Positions 1 through 7,921 are shown, numbered from the stretch's first letter. The stretch is DNA of 9,487 nucleotides from Betaproteobacteria bacterium (GCA_947499755.1 CANMPU010000020.1:1-9487); one strand, 5' to 3'. The notes: generated from the sequence alone by a model not told the origin. Numbers and translations are program-made.

Positions 1-493
1 GCCCAACAAATTTATCTGGATTCCACCAAAAAGATGGGCAAGCGGTACTGCAACAAGCGCACAAGATACATTCATATAAGCCATCAAGTTCGGCGCGCTC
101 CTCCGGACTCTGCAGCCTTTCGGTTTCCGGTGTTGGATCGTTATTAATCAGATACGGCTTCACCGAGTTGTATTGCTTAAAAAATTGCGACATATCGACG
201 ATAAGGTCGCGTATCACCGGTAACCCCGGTAACGGAAACAATTCAACCGGCTCTTTCAAATCGCTTAATCGTGTTACGCACGCTAGGCCGTTACGCCCGT
301 TGATATTCATCGCATCCGATCCGCACACGCCCTCACGACAAGAACGGCGCAAACTGAGCGAGTCATCCTGCGTTTTAATTCTGACTAACGCATCTAACAA
401 CATCTTGTCGCTAGGCTCAAGCGCAATATCGTAATCCTGCATATATGGTTTGCTATCTTTTTCGGGGTTATACCGATATATGGAAAAACGCAT
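1..493 (-). CDS. sdhB: Succinate dehydrogenase iron-sulfur subunit (partial, C-terminus outside window)
   Basis: This is the electron-transfer subunit of respiratory complex II, carrying electrons from the flavin of SdhA through three Fe-S clusters to the membrane quinone site. About 163 residues are present, and the last part of the ferredoxin-like C-terminal domain lies beyond position 1. The [2Fe-2S] motif SCREGVCGSDAMNINGRNG (from residue 51) supplies C52, C57, D60 and C72; the Asp ligand matches the E. coli type. The second motif ECILCACCSTACPSFWW gives C142, C145 and C148 for [4Fe-4S], and C152 begins the [3Fe-4S] set. The ATG at 493-491 has an AGGAG ribosome site at 503-499 that overlaps the sdhA stop codon, so translation is probably coupled to sdhA. 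It is the last visible gene of sdhCDAB. The identification is very secure. Confidence 0.97.
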   Translation of the reverse strand, partial: MRFSIYRYNPEKDSKPYMQDYDIALEPSDKMLLDALVRIKTQDDSLSLRRSCREGVCGSDAMNINGRNGLACVTRLSDLKEPVELFPLPGLPVIRDLIVDMSQFFKQYNSVKPYLINNDPTPETERLQSPEERAELDGLYECILCACCSTACPSFWWNPDKFVG

Positions 494-501
494 GGGCGCT
501 C

Positions 502-2265
502 CTAATAGGTTCTAGTTGTTGGTTCGAACGATTCGACCGTTAACGGTTTGAGATGCACGGGCTTATAGGTCAGTTGGTTCCCATTCTTTAGATAAAGCGT
601 GTGCTTCATCCAGTTAGCATCATCGCGTTTTGGATGATCCGCCCGGTCGTGCGCGCCGCGGCTTTCGGTACGCGCGTTTGCCGAAACCATGGACGCTACC
701 GCTACTTCGATTAGGTTGTCTAATTCTAATGCTGCTACTCTAGCAGTATTAAATACTTTGCTCTTGTCTTTGATCTCAGTGCGCGCAACGCGGTCGGCGA
801 CCTGCAAAATCTTGGTGACTCCCTCTTGCAGTAAATCGGGAAATCTAAATACCCCGCAATGGGCTTGCATGACTTTTTGCATCGCGGCACCAACTTCGGC
901 AACGCTTTCTCCCGACGACTGATTTTCCAAGCGCGCCAAGCGTGCTTCCGTAAAGTCGCCCGCATCCTTTGGCAAATCCCTATGCGTTGGCGTTGATCTT
1001 ATGTATTCCACCATATGATCCCCGGCTGCTTTGCCGAATACAACCAAATCCAGCAGAGAATTCGTGCCGAGGCGATTTGCACCGTGTACCGATACACAAG
1101 CACATTCACCGACCGCATAGAGTCCGGGGACGGTGACTTCAGGATCGTTCCCCTGTGGCGCTACCACCTGACCGTGATAGTTCGTGGGGATGCCGCCCAT
1201 CATGTAGTGACAAGTTGGTACCACAGGAATGGGGTCCTTGATCGGATCAACATTGGCGAACTTCATGGCGATTTCACGTATGCTGGGTAATTTCGAGTTG
1301 ATGACCTCGGGCCCGAGATGATCAAGCTTTAGCAACAGATAGTCGTTGTCCTTGCCAGCGCCACGCCCTTCCTTGATTTCTGTCGCCATTGCGCGAGAAA
1401 CAACATCGCGGCTGGCAAGATCTTTAGCGTTAGGTGCGTAACGCTCCATAAAGCGCTCGCCATTCTTATTCAATAGATATCCACCCTCGCCACGTACACC
1501 CTCAGTAATCAACACGCCAGCGCCTGCGACACCAGTGGGATGAAACTGCCAGAACTCCATATCCTCTAGAGGAATCCCGGCGCGTGCAGCGATACCTAAG
1601 CCATCGCCAGTATTGATAAATGCGTTGGTGCTTGCGTGGAAAATCCGTCCCGCCCCACCGGTTGCGAATAGCGTGGCTTTTGCCTGTAACAGCGAGACTT
1701 CACCGGTTTCCATTTCTAGCGCAGTAACACCGAGCACGCTACCGTCGGCAGCGCGTACCAAGTCGAGCGCCATCCATTCGACAAAAAAGTGCGTGTTTGC
1801 GCGAATATTGCGTTGGTACAAAGTATGCAACATTGCGTGTCCGGTTCGGTCCGCCACTGCGCAACTACGCGCCGCCTGCGCACCGCCGTAATTCTGCGAT
1901 TGTCCGCCAAAGGGTCGTTGATAAATTTTGCCGTTGGGTAGCCGGGAAAACGGCATCCCAAAGTGCTCCAATTCATAAATCACTTCGTTTGCTTTGCGGC
2001 ACATGAATTCGATCGCGTCCTGATCGCCGAGATAATCAGACCCCTTCACGGTGTCATACATATGCCAATGCCAATTGTCCGGGGTAACATTCCCGAGCGA
2101 CGCGGCGATACCGCCTTGTGCGGCGACCGTATGCGACCGCGTTGGAAAGACTTTTGACAATACCGCAACTTTAAGGCCCGCCTCGGACAATTGAATCGCG
2201 GCACGAAGACCGGCACCACCACCGCCTACCACGACTGCATCAAAACACCGTTTAATTATTGACAT
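502..2265 (-). CDS. sdhA: Succinate dehydrogenase flavoprotein subunit
   Basis: SdhA oxidises succinate to fumarate in the TCA cycle with covalently bound FAD, on the cytoplasmic face of complex II. It has 587 residues, normal for the family. The N-terminal dinucleotide-binding glycine motif VVVGGGGAG lies at residues 11-19. The flavinylated His is H45 in [10 protein letters not shown]. The active-site residues fall almost exactly at E. coli positions: H242 in FHPTG, R286 in [10 protein letters not shown]353 in TCHYMMGG and R398 in [13 protein letters not shown]. The C-terminal Arg/His-rich segment ([16 protein letters not shown]) is the usual one. The ATG at 2265 follows the sdhD stop with no gap, and a GGGG ribosome site lies inside the end of sdhD. 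It ends in TAG, 8 bp before sdhB. Nothing in the sequence suggests damage. Confidence 0.98.
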   Translation of the reverse strand: MSIIKRCFDAVVVGGGGAGLRAAIQLSEAGLKVAVLSKVFPTRSHTVAAQGGIAASLGNVTPDNWHWHMYDTVKGSDYLGDQDAIEFMCRKANEVIYELEHFGMPFSRLPNGKIYQRPFGGQSQNYGGAQAARSCAVADRTGHAMLHTLYQRNIRANTHFFVEWMALDLVRAADGSVLGVTALEMETGEVSLLQAKATLFATGGAGRIFHASTNAFINTGDGLGIAARAGIPLEDMEFWQFHPTGVAGAGVLITEGVRGEGGYLLNKNGERFMERYAPNAKDLASRDVVSRAMATEIKEGRGAGKDNDYLLLKLDHLGPEVINSKLPSIREIAMKFANVDPIKDPIPVVPTCHYMMGGIPTNYHGQVVAPQGNDPEVTVPGLYAVGECACVSVHGANRLGTNSLLDLVVFGKAAGDHMVEYIRSTPTHRDLPKDAGDFTEARLARLENQSSGESVAEVGAAMQKVMQAHCGVFRFPDLLQEGVTKILQVADRVARTEIKDKSKVFNTARVAALELDNLIEVAVASMVSANARTESRGAHDRADHPKRDDANWMKHTLYLKNGNQLTYKPVHLKPLTVESFEPTTRTY

Positions 2266-2613
2266 CTACGCGCCCCACAAAATTTGTACAGACCATATCG
2301 TATAAAATACCAAGGCAATAATGGCCATGATTTCCAATGTGAGTCTTATGGCCACGGGCTGAATATAGTCCATGAAAATATCTCTAACCCCAACCCATGC
2401 GTGAAAGAAAAGGCTGAGTAAGAAAATCAAAGTGTAAATCCGTATCCATTGATTGGCAAACAGTGCTTTCCATGTGACATAGTCGAGCGTGGGTTGCATC
2501 AATAGTACGACCACAATGAATATGCTGTACATCGCCATAACCACTGCGCTAATACGCTGCGCTAACCAGTCACGGATGCCGTAATGAGCGCCAGCCACAA
2601 TGCGCTTTACCAT
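2266..2613 (-). CDS. sdhD: Succinate dehydrogenase membrane anchor subunit, small hydrophobic (SdhD)
   Basis: SdhD is one of the two membrane subunits that anchor complex II, bind haem b and help form the ubiquinone site. It has 115 residues and three hydrophobic segments, roughly 22-40, 57-75 and 91-112. The signature HAWVGVRDIFMDY places H71 (haem ligand in E. coli SdhD) and Y83 (quinone-pocket tyrosine) at the same numbers as in E. coli. The start overlaps the end of sdhC by 7 bp (ATGGTAA), and no clear Shine-Dalgarno precedes it, so expression by translational coupling is likely. Membrane-anchor subunits diverge quickly, but the motif, size and position between sdhC and sdhA make the call firm. 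Confidence 0.95.
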   Translation of the reverse strand: MVKRIVAGAHYGIRDWLAQRISAVVMAMYSIFIVVVLLMQPTLDYVTWKALFANQWIRIYTLIFLLSLFFHAWVGVRDIFMDYIQPVAIRLTLEIMAIIALVFYTIWSVQILWGA

Positions 2614-2981
2614 AGTGCTATCGCGATAACGATGGTGATGGCCAGGCTAATCGCTAAAACAACCCAACTCGAGGCGCGCGCCTGAGAAAGTTCGGTCCCA
2701 ACGTGCATATCAAGCGCAAGGTAACGGATTCCTGCGCAAAAATGATGCAAAAACGCCCAAGCAATCACTAGGAGCACTATCTTTACAAAGATGTGATCCA
2801 CAACATTTTTGAATTCCAGAAAGCTTGCAGGCGTCCCTAGGCTGGCTTGAAACAAATATAGTAAAAAGGGAAGAATCAAAAATAAAAACGCGCCACTGAT
2901 TCGATGCAAAATCGATACGAAACCAGGTAGCGGTAGCTTTATCTTTGCCAGATTGAGATATTTGGGTCGGCTAGGTTGCAT
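2607..2981 (-). CDS. sdhC: Succinate dehydrogenase cytochrome b556 subunit
   Basis: SdhC is the larger haem-binding membrane anchor of complex II. It has 124 residues with three transmembrane segments, near 30-47, 66-88 and 104-123. The quinone-site motif SILHRISG gives S23, H26 and R27, corresponding to S27, H30 and R31 of E. coli. The haem-ligand region LHHFCAGIRYLALD places H80 where E. coli has H84. It is the first gene of the leftward sdhCDAB operon. The ATG at 2981 follows an AT-rich stretch without an evident Shine-Dalgarno, and an in-frame stop lies shortly upstream, so the start is reasonable although the ribosome site is weak. Transcription presumably begins in the divergent region shared with mdh. 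Confidence 0.95.
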   Translation of the reverse strand: MQPSRPKYLNLAKIKLPLPGFVSILHRISGAFLFLILPFLLYLFQASLGTPASFLEFKNVVDHIFVKIVLLVIAWAFLHHFCAGIRYLALDMHVGTELSQARASSWVVLAISLAITIVIAIALW

Positions 2982-3077
2982 AGTTATTATTTTCGTTATT
3001 TAGAAACCATCATCCGCTGCCACAACTGACAAATCACTAGTGGGACGCATTCCGCGAAAGAGTTTTCTAGCATAATT

Positions 3078-3109
3078 TAAAATACGAGTTTGCGAAACGG
3101 ACTATTTTA
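3078..3109. promoter_or_regulatory. Nested dyad, candidate operator in the sdh/mdh divergent region
   Basis: Two inverted repeats are almost concentric. The outer arms are TAAAATA (3078-3084) and TATTTTA (3103-3109), and the inner arms are GTTT (3088-3091) and AAAC (3095-3098) around GCG. Their centres differ by only half a base. Such symmetry between divergent promoters suggests a dimeric repressor or activator site. A weak leftward -35 (TTTCGC, 3097-3092) would lie inside it. The regulator is unknown, and an RNA hairpin or chance AT-rich symmetry remains possible. Confidence 0.35.
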
Positions 3110-3137
3110 TCATTAATACTTTGACCTTTCCTGCTAT

Positions 3138-3164
3138 TTGATGTAGTGGTACTGTTAATATAAA
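3138..3164 (+). promoter_or_regulatory. Possible mdh promoter
   Basis: TTGATG (3138-3143) and TATAAA (3159-3164) resemble sigma70 -35 and -10 boxes, but the 15-bp spacer is short. The -10 lies about 33 bp upstream of the mdh ATG, giving a leader of about 25 nt. A TTGACC at 3121 has no matching -10 at normal spacing. The call is weak. Confidence 0.3.
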
Positions 3165-3183
3165 TAAAGGCAGCATTAAATTT

Positions 3184-3190
3184 GGAGGTG
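3184..3190 (+). promoter_or_regulatory. Ribosome binding site that fixes the mdh start
   Basis: GGAGGTG lies 6 nt before the ATG at 3197. A longer frame could begin at the TTG at 3182, but that would place the ribosome site inside the coding sequence, so 3197 is preferred. Confidence 0.8.
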
Positions 3191-3196
3191 GCGACG

Positions 3197-4195
3197 ATGG
3201 CAAATAACAACACGAAAACACCGATACGTATTGCCGTTACAGGAGCGGCAGGCCAAATCGCGTATAGTCTGATATTTCGCATCGCCTCGGGCAGCTTGCT
3301 CGGAGCGGATCAGCCGGTAATCCTTCAGCTATTGGATATTCCCCAAGCCATGCCAGCGCTAAAGGGCGTGGTGATGGAGCTAGAAGATTGTGCTTTTCCG
3401 TTGTTGTCGCGCACCAATATCACCGATGATCCGCAGCTTGCCTTTAGCGAAGTACACATCGCGTTTCTTGTTGGCGCTAGACCGCGATCAAAAGGTATGG
3501 AACGGCGCGATCTACTCGAAAGCAATGGTGCGATATTTACTGCGCAAGGTAAAGCACTCAATGCGGCGGCATCGCGTGACGTAAAAATACTGGTCGTCGG
3601 TAACCCTGCCAATACCAACGCCTATATTGCAATGAAAAATGCGCCAGAAGTAGACCCGAGCAATTTTACGTCGATGATGCGTTTGGATCATAACCGCGCC
3701 ATGTCGCAAGTTGCAATGAAATTGAACCACCGCATTACGGAAGTTAAGAAAATCAGCGTCTGGGGAAACCATTCCGCGTCACAATATCCGGACTTGTTTC
3801 ATGCCGAAATTAACGGTAAGAACGTTGCGGATCTTATCAACGACCAAAATTGGATAGAAAACGACTTTATACCAACAATACAAAAACGCGGCGCTGCAGT
3901 CATAGAAGCCCGCGGACTGAGTAGCGCTGCCAGCGCCGCAAACGCAGCCCTGGACCATATGCGCGATTGGATAAATGGCACCAATGCGGGTAGCTGGGTC
4001 AGTATGGGGGTGGTCTCTGACGGAAGTTATGATATTCCGGAAGGCATCCTATTTGGTTATCCTGTAACTTGCCAAGGCGGCAAGCATTCCATCGTACAGG
4101 GATTAGAACTGAGCGCATTTAGCAAACAAAGAATTCAACTCACGTTAGCTGAGCTTGTGGAAGAACGCGACGCGGTTAAACATCTAACCCGTTAA
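3197..4195 (+). CDS. mdh: Malate dehydrogenase (NAD-dependent, cytosolic-type)
   Basis: MDH interconverts malate and oxaloacetate with NAD in the cytoplasm, two steps after succinate dehydrogenase in the TCA cycle. From the ATG at 3197 it has 332 residues, the usual size of the group-2 (cytosolic/chloroplast-like) MDH family found in many proteobacteria. The Rossmann motif [11 protein letters not shown] has its glycines at 16-20. D47 in LLDI, at the end of the second strand, fits NAD preference. The substrate loop [15 protein letters not shown] carries R97 and R103. GNPANT gives N136, MRLDHNRA gives R162 and catalytic D164, and [10 protein letters not shown] gives catalytic H192. An upstream TTG at 3182 would add five residues but overlaps the ribosome site. 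No terminator is visible before the next gene, so read-through into the CHASE2 cluster is possible. Confidence 0.96.
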   Translation: MANNNTKTPIRIAVTGAAGQIAYSLIFRIASGSLLGADQPVILQLLDIPQAMPALKGVVMELEDCAFPLLSRTNITDDPQLAFSEVHIAFLVGARPRSKGMERRDLLESNGAIFTAQGKALNAAASRDVKILVVGNPANTNAYIAMKNAPEVDPSNFTSMMRLDHNRAMSQVAMKLNHRITEVKKISVWGNHSASQYPDLFHAEINGKNVADLINDQNWIENDFIPTIQKRGAAVIEARGLSSAASAANAALDHMRDWINGTNAGSWVSMGVVSDGSYDIPEGILFGYPVTCQGGKHSIVQGLELSAFSKQRIQLTLAELVEERDAVKHLTR

Positions 4196-4264
4196 CGTCG
4201 TCGTCTCAATGTGAGCGCAACCGTCATGGCAACGCATCATCCGCTTTACTCACCTAATATTTAA

Positions 4265-5997
4265 ATGGCGCCCTTAGAATCTTCGCGCTATTTGCGTTAC
4301 AAATTAAATACTGCCAGATCCGCGCTGGCTAATTTCCTCGCAAGAAAACTCAAACGTAATTTCTACCTCTATCTCGCTTGTGCGCTCAGCGCTTTTGCCG
4401 TGCTCGACGTATTGTTCCTGCATCAAATCGTGGAAATGCGTGAAAAAAGTTACGATCTGATGATAAGAAATAGAATCATTCAACCCAAACCGGATCCCGC
4501 TATTGTCATCGTCGATATCGATGAGGCTAGCCTAGCCGCAATGGCAGCCGACTATGGGAGGTGGCCGTGGCCACGTCAAGTATTCGGCGAATTCGTCGAG
4601 CGCTTAGAGGCGCAAAAGCCCAAAACCATTGTATTTGACATATTGTTTAGCGATCCAGATATTTTTAATAGCGACAGCGACAACTATTTCAACGAAGTTG
4701 TTGCAACAAATTCAAATCTTTTTTTCCATTTTTGCGATTGCCCAAAGAACATGATGCGCTCAGCGCGATAAAGCCCATCATGATCCCTGGTGTGACGCCG
4801 ATGCCAAACTCCCAGACTAGGGATAACACCATTGCGGTGGCCCTGTCCCATTTTCCGGCCGTATTGTCCCAAGGGAAACTGGGCACGCACAATATCTACC
4901 CAGATAGTGACGGTATTGCGCGCCAATACCGCATCTACCACGATGACTACGGTTGGAAGCTTCCATCGCTGCCGTTACGCATTACACAAGAATTTGGCTA
5001 TGCATCAGACACGCCGCGAGACATACTGATTAATTGGCGTGGCCTTCCGTTTTCCTGCCACACCGTGAGCTTCTCTGAAATTTACCAAGACACTTTAAAA
5101 AAAGTGAAGTTACGGCCACAAAATGAATTTACCGACAAGATCGTCATTATCGGATCTACCGCTCCCAGCTTATTCGATATCAAAGCAACGCCGATGGCTA
5201 AGCTACATCCGGGCGTAGAGATATTTGCGACCGCGATTGATAATATTAAGCACAACGACTATCTGCGCGTGCCCACAACCTGGCTACCCTATTTTCTAAT
5301 CGCTCTCACGATACTGTGGGCCACTGCCTTTGGGTTCTACCGCAATCTCGATAAAGATAGGCTGGCAAAAATATACGGCGTATCTCAATTTGGCCTAATT
5401 CTACTTTCCTATGGCTCGATTAATTTTTCCCCTTACTACATCAATTTGTCTGGCCCGGTTACGCTGGGACTCATCTATTTCTCAATGGCAAAACTTTATG
5501 CCATCACGACGGAAAAGTTACTCGATTCAAATTTGCTAACCCAATCGCTAGGCAATGCGCAGATACACGGAGCGACTATCGCCGTAATCCGATTCCACAG
5601 TAGTTCCGCAGTAATCGCGCCAGCTATCATTCGGAAAATGGCGAAAAAAATTAAGCACCTCAGCACAGAACGCAAAGATGTGGAATTTATTGTAGGATCG
5701 CAAACAGGAATTTGGGAGTTACTCCAAAGCTGTTTGGTGATAACCTGGACCTATGCGAGTGACGATACCACAGAAAAATAGAGGGTCGCGCAAGAAGCGA
5801 CTCGACTCTTTGACACCGTGACCGCTCTGGTGAACATACACTATGCCTACGAAAATATGCGCACCGAGTTCACGCTAAACGACGGGGCGATACGCGGAGG
5901 CGCTGGCGACATTACAAAAGCGGATTGGAAAATATTATTTGCGCAAACGTTACAGAAGGCAAGTGATGATAAGACGATCAACTCAACCCAAGTGTAA
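4265..5997 (+). pseudogene. CHASE2-domain membrane sensor protein, interrupted by a frameshift and an in-frame stop
   Basis: The gene encodes a membrane sensor with an extracytoplasmic CHASE2 domain, a module usually fused to signalling outputs such as cyclases or kinases. Frame one (4265-4771) holds a first transmembrane helix at residues 33-52 and the typical CHASE2 start: IVIVDIDEASL, GRWPWPR and IVFDILFSDPD. At the seven-T run 4719-4725 the frame shifts by -1. The continuation reads PFLRLPKEHDALSA and onward to TAG at 5779, covering the rest of CHASE2 and three further helices near residues 340-359, 367-388 and 396-415. The same frame continues beyond the TAG to TAA at 5995-5997 with protein-like sequence (LFDTVTALVN, ADWKILFAQTL). 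The restored protein is about 577 residues, with the TAG at codon 506. The cytoplasmic tail shows no class III cyclase, GGDEF or kinase motif I recognise. Its end overlaps the next gene by 32 bp. The ATG at 4265 lacks a clear Shine-Dalgarno. The damage may be real or a sequence error. Confidence 0.8.
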
Positions 5998-6523
5998 AAC
6001 GCGAAAATCTTTTGTGCGTCGCGGCCTGATTTTTATCGTTTTGATTTTCTCATTCGTTACGCTGTCTGGTATCGCTATTGCCGATCCCGGGTCCACACTT
6101 AAAACAGACAGCGTGCGCGCCGAACCGTATCCAGATGCAAAAATCCTATTTTCTATCGCTAAAGGGGAACAAATTGACATCCTAGCGAGAAACGGCGGTT
6201 GGCTTCGTATCAAGCATACGCGGGGTAGCGGTTGGATACGCATGTTAAGCGTGAAGCGCGGACAGCCCCCAAAAACAAACAGCGCGGCACAGGCGAGTGG
6301 CGTACTAAAACTGGCCTCCGGAAGAGCGGGCACCGGGCAAGTCGTGTCTACCACCGGAATACGCGGCTTGTCCGAAGAGGAATTGAAATCCGCAAAATAT
6401 AATGCGGAGGAACTCAAAAAAGCACAGTCCTATGCGGTTTCGGCGGCGGACGCGCAACTGTTCGCCAGTAAAGGCAAGCTGGTCGCACGCCGTGTGGCCT
6501 ATCTTCCCAATCCGGGAAATTAA
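5966..6523 (+). CDS. Secreted SH3-like domain protein
   Basis: This is a predicted exported protein of 185 residues. The ATG at 5966 is preferred because AGAAGG lies 6 nt upstream (5954-5959); a GTG sits just before it and a TTG at 5939. A long basic N-region is followed by a hydrophobic core (about residues 21-38) and a likely cleavage after AIA at 39. Residues about 43-97 look like a bacterial SH3 domain of the kind often found in envelope proteins: strands around VRAEPYPDAKILFSIAKGEQ, then W79 and the GSGWIR turn at 87-92. A low-complexity linker precedes a C-terminal segment, GLSEEELKSAKYNAEELKKA (from about residue 132), rich in helix formers. No catalytic residues are evident. It overlaps the CHASE2 gene and precedes the M48 peptidase by 14 bp, so the three probably form one operon. 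A peptidoglycan or partner-protein binding role is inference. Confidence 0.85.
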   Translation: MIRRSTQPKCKTRKSFVRRGLIFIVLIFSFVTLSGIAIADPGSTLKTDSVRAEPYPDAKILFSIAKGEQIDILARNGGWLRIKHTRGSGWIRMLSVKRGQPPKTNSAAQASGVLKLASGRAGTGQVVSTTGIRGLSEEELKSAKYNAEELKKAQSYAVSAADAQLFASKGKLVARRVAYLPNPGN

Positions 6524-6537
6524 CAAAAACGCATAGT

Positions 6538-7406
6538 ATGAAAATATTTTCGCTCTTCCTATTATGCCCAATTCTGACCGCGGCTGCGGAGCAGGATGCT
6601 TACGCCGGCGACATAAAAAATTTCTTAAAAATCGCCTTGAAGCGAAGCGCCATAAGAACGAACCGGCGACCGACCCGACCGCGACGGTGGCGGACGCTCC
6701 TCTCGTCGGCGAGATTTCCGTTGCCGATGAAATAAAAATTGGTAGTGAAATCGCCGGAAATCTTCTAGGCGCCGCGCCATTGATTAAAGATATCGCGCTC
6801 CAGAACTATGTAAACCGAGTTGGGCGATGGGTGGCCACGCAAAGTGAAAGGCCGGATCTACCTTGGACCTTTGCGGTTATTGAGTCTGGCGATATAAACG
6901 CGTTTGCTGCGCCAGGCGGTTTCGTGTTCGTTACCCGTGGCCTTTACAAATTACTAGGCGACGAATCTGAGCTCGCCGGTGTGCTTGCACATGAAATAAG
7001 CCATGTTGTGAAAAAACATCATTTGAAAATTTTTCAGAAGAGCACACTAATCGACAAAGGTAGCAAGCTTTTATCAAAAGAAATAGACCATGGTAAAAAG
7101 TCTCAGGCACTGCTGGGTAGCGGCGCGGAAATCACGTCCCGTGGTTTAGATAAAGACGTGGAATTCGAAGCGGATCGGTTGGGTATCGTGCTCGCAGCAC
7201 GCGCTGGATACGAACCGTGGGGTTTAGCAAACGTATTGCAGGCTATTAGCAATGTGGGTAGTGATAACAGCGTCGCGTTACTGTTTAAGACGCATCCCCA
7301 TCCTGACGAACGCTTAAGCGCCCTAGATGTAGCAACCGAAAATAGCTTGGGCGAACTTCAAGGTGGAAAAGTGCTGACTGCGCGTTTTTATAGACTGAAA
7401 AATTAA
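6538..7406 (+). CDS. Periplasmic M48-family zinc metallopeptidase, frameshifted after the signal peptide
   Basis: The catalytic frame (6564-7406) carries the M48 zinc motif HEISH (LAHEISHVVKKHH, 6990-7004), the third ligand glutamate in EFEADRLG and the C-terminal THPHPDERLSAL element, all typical of BepA/LoiP-like envelope peptidases. That frame begins with a peptide that is Cys- and Arg-rich and is not a signal sequence. The other frame from the ATG at 6538 encodes a good signal peptide, MKIFSLFLLCPILTAAAE, ending AYA before GDIKNFLK. Joining the frames with one extra A near 6611-6632 (runs of six and five A) gives GDIKNFLKNRLEAKRHKNEP and a continuous protein of about 289 residues. So 6538 is the likely original start, and 6564 is only the longest clean frame. 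Ribosome sites are weak for both. If the break is real, the enzyme would lack its export signal. It probably shares an operon with the SH3 protein and may perform envelope protein quality control. Confidence 0.85.
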
Positions 7407-7921
7407 GAAGCGACCAGGCCCGTGTAAAAGCACGGGCCTGGTCGGAAGATTACTTGACTGATACTAGATTCAACGCAAGACGTATAACGTCTGTTCGATT
7501 TGGCTTGCAATTTCAAATCGAATGCCATCGCCATGAATGAATTACGTTTCGCCACGAGTTTAGTTACGTGATTTTCCGGCATGATCGGTGAGGGATCCAG
7601 TTCGTTATACTCAAAAACTTTAGCCTCGACGATATCGCCAGCACGCACTTTTGTTATCTCAGGTAAACGTACAAATTCCATTTCATGCCCGGTAGCGGTC
7701 TTTTCAACAAATTGTACATCGGCCCACAATTCCTGGCTGGGTTCGCGGCGAACCGCAGATTGTTCCACGTAGACGTCACCGTCAACGCGTACATATATTT
7801 TTTCTACCCTTCCTACCGGCTCAATATTTTTTTCTTCGAAAGCCGTCTCATACCCTGCATATCCGTTACCGGAAATGCCACATACCACTGCACATAAAGT
7901 AAACAAAGAAATTTTCCGCAT
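7403..7921 (-). CDS. Hypothetical exported protein, C-terminal end doubtful
   Basis: I do not recognise this family. The frame gives 172 residues. The ATG at 7921 has a strong AGGAGG at 7932-7927, five bases away. Residues 1-22 form a signal peptide (hydrophobic core LFTLCAVVCGI, likely cleavage after GYA), so the protein probably enters the periplasm. The mature part is rich in beta-type strands, with alternating polar and hydrophobic residues (VEKIYVRVDGDVYVEQ, AGDIVEAKVFEY). No catalytic motif or membrane helix is visible. The last dozen codons lie within a strong hairpin and the stop overlaps the M48 stop codon, which is odd. A one-base shift near 7480 would give ...RRYTLALNLVSVK ending at a TAA (7452-7450) just before the hairpin, which may be the ancestral end. 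It is convergent with the M48 gene and in the same direction as the Fae-family gene. Confidence 0.7.
   Translation of the reverse strand: MRKISLFTLCAVVCGISGNGYAGYETAFEEKNIEPVGRVEKIYVRVDGDVYVEQSAVRREPSQELWADVQFVEKTATGHEMEFVRLPEITKVRAGDIVEAKVFEYNELDPSPIMPENHVTKLVAKRNSFMAMAFDLKLQAKSNRRYTSCVESSISQVIFRPGPCFYTGLVAS
7412..7443 (-). terminator. Strong hairpin between convergent genes, terminator-like
   Basis: A perfect 13-bp inverted repeat (GACCAGGCCCGTG / CACGGGCCTGGTC) surrounds a 6-nt loop, TAAAAG. On the minus strand it is followed by GCTTCTTAATTTTT, a U-rich tract, so it best fits rho-independent termination of the hypothetical exported gene. The plus strand has no T run after the stem, so termination of the M48 transcript would be less efficient. 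Confidence 0.75.

Larger units (their letters stand above)
2982..3196. promoter_or_regulatory. Divergent control region between sdhCDAB and mdh
   Basis: These 215 bp separate the leftward sdh operon from rightward mdh and contain no credible gene. The region is AT-rich and must hold promoters for both directions. No GntR-type regulator gene lies here, although I recall one between mdh and sdhC in several betaproteobacteria. A possible leftward -10 (TATGCT, 3074-3069) sits beside the dyad at 3078-3109, and a possible rightward -10 lies at 3159-3164. Neither promoter is a strong consensus match. Confidence 0.6.

Noticed and set aside
168..434. Plus-strand open frame of 88 codons
   Set aside because: It lies antisense to sdhB, whose Fe-S motifs are unmistakable, and shows no protein-like features.
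1015..2157. Several plus-strand open frames opposite sdhA
   Set aside because: They are antisense shadows of a strongly conserved gene, without ribosome sites or recognisable sequence.
3182..3196. Longer mdh starting at TTG 3182
   Set aside because: The Shine-Dalgarno GGAGGTG lies inside that extension and is ideally placed for the ATG at 3197.
4196..4264. Promoter for the CHASE2 gene (TAATAT near 4255)
   Set aside because: The box is too close to the ATG at 4265 and has no -35 partner at usual spacing.
5779..5781. TAG read as pyrrolysine or another recoded amino acid
   Set aside because: sdhA and sdhD in this window use TAG as a normal stop, no pyrrolysine genes are visible, and the neighbouring frame break points to gene damage or error.
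5983..6417. Minus-strand open frame of 144 codons opposite the SH3 gene
   Set aside because: It is antisense to a gene with a good ribosome site, signal peptide and domain, and has no start signal of its own that I can support.
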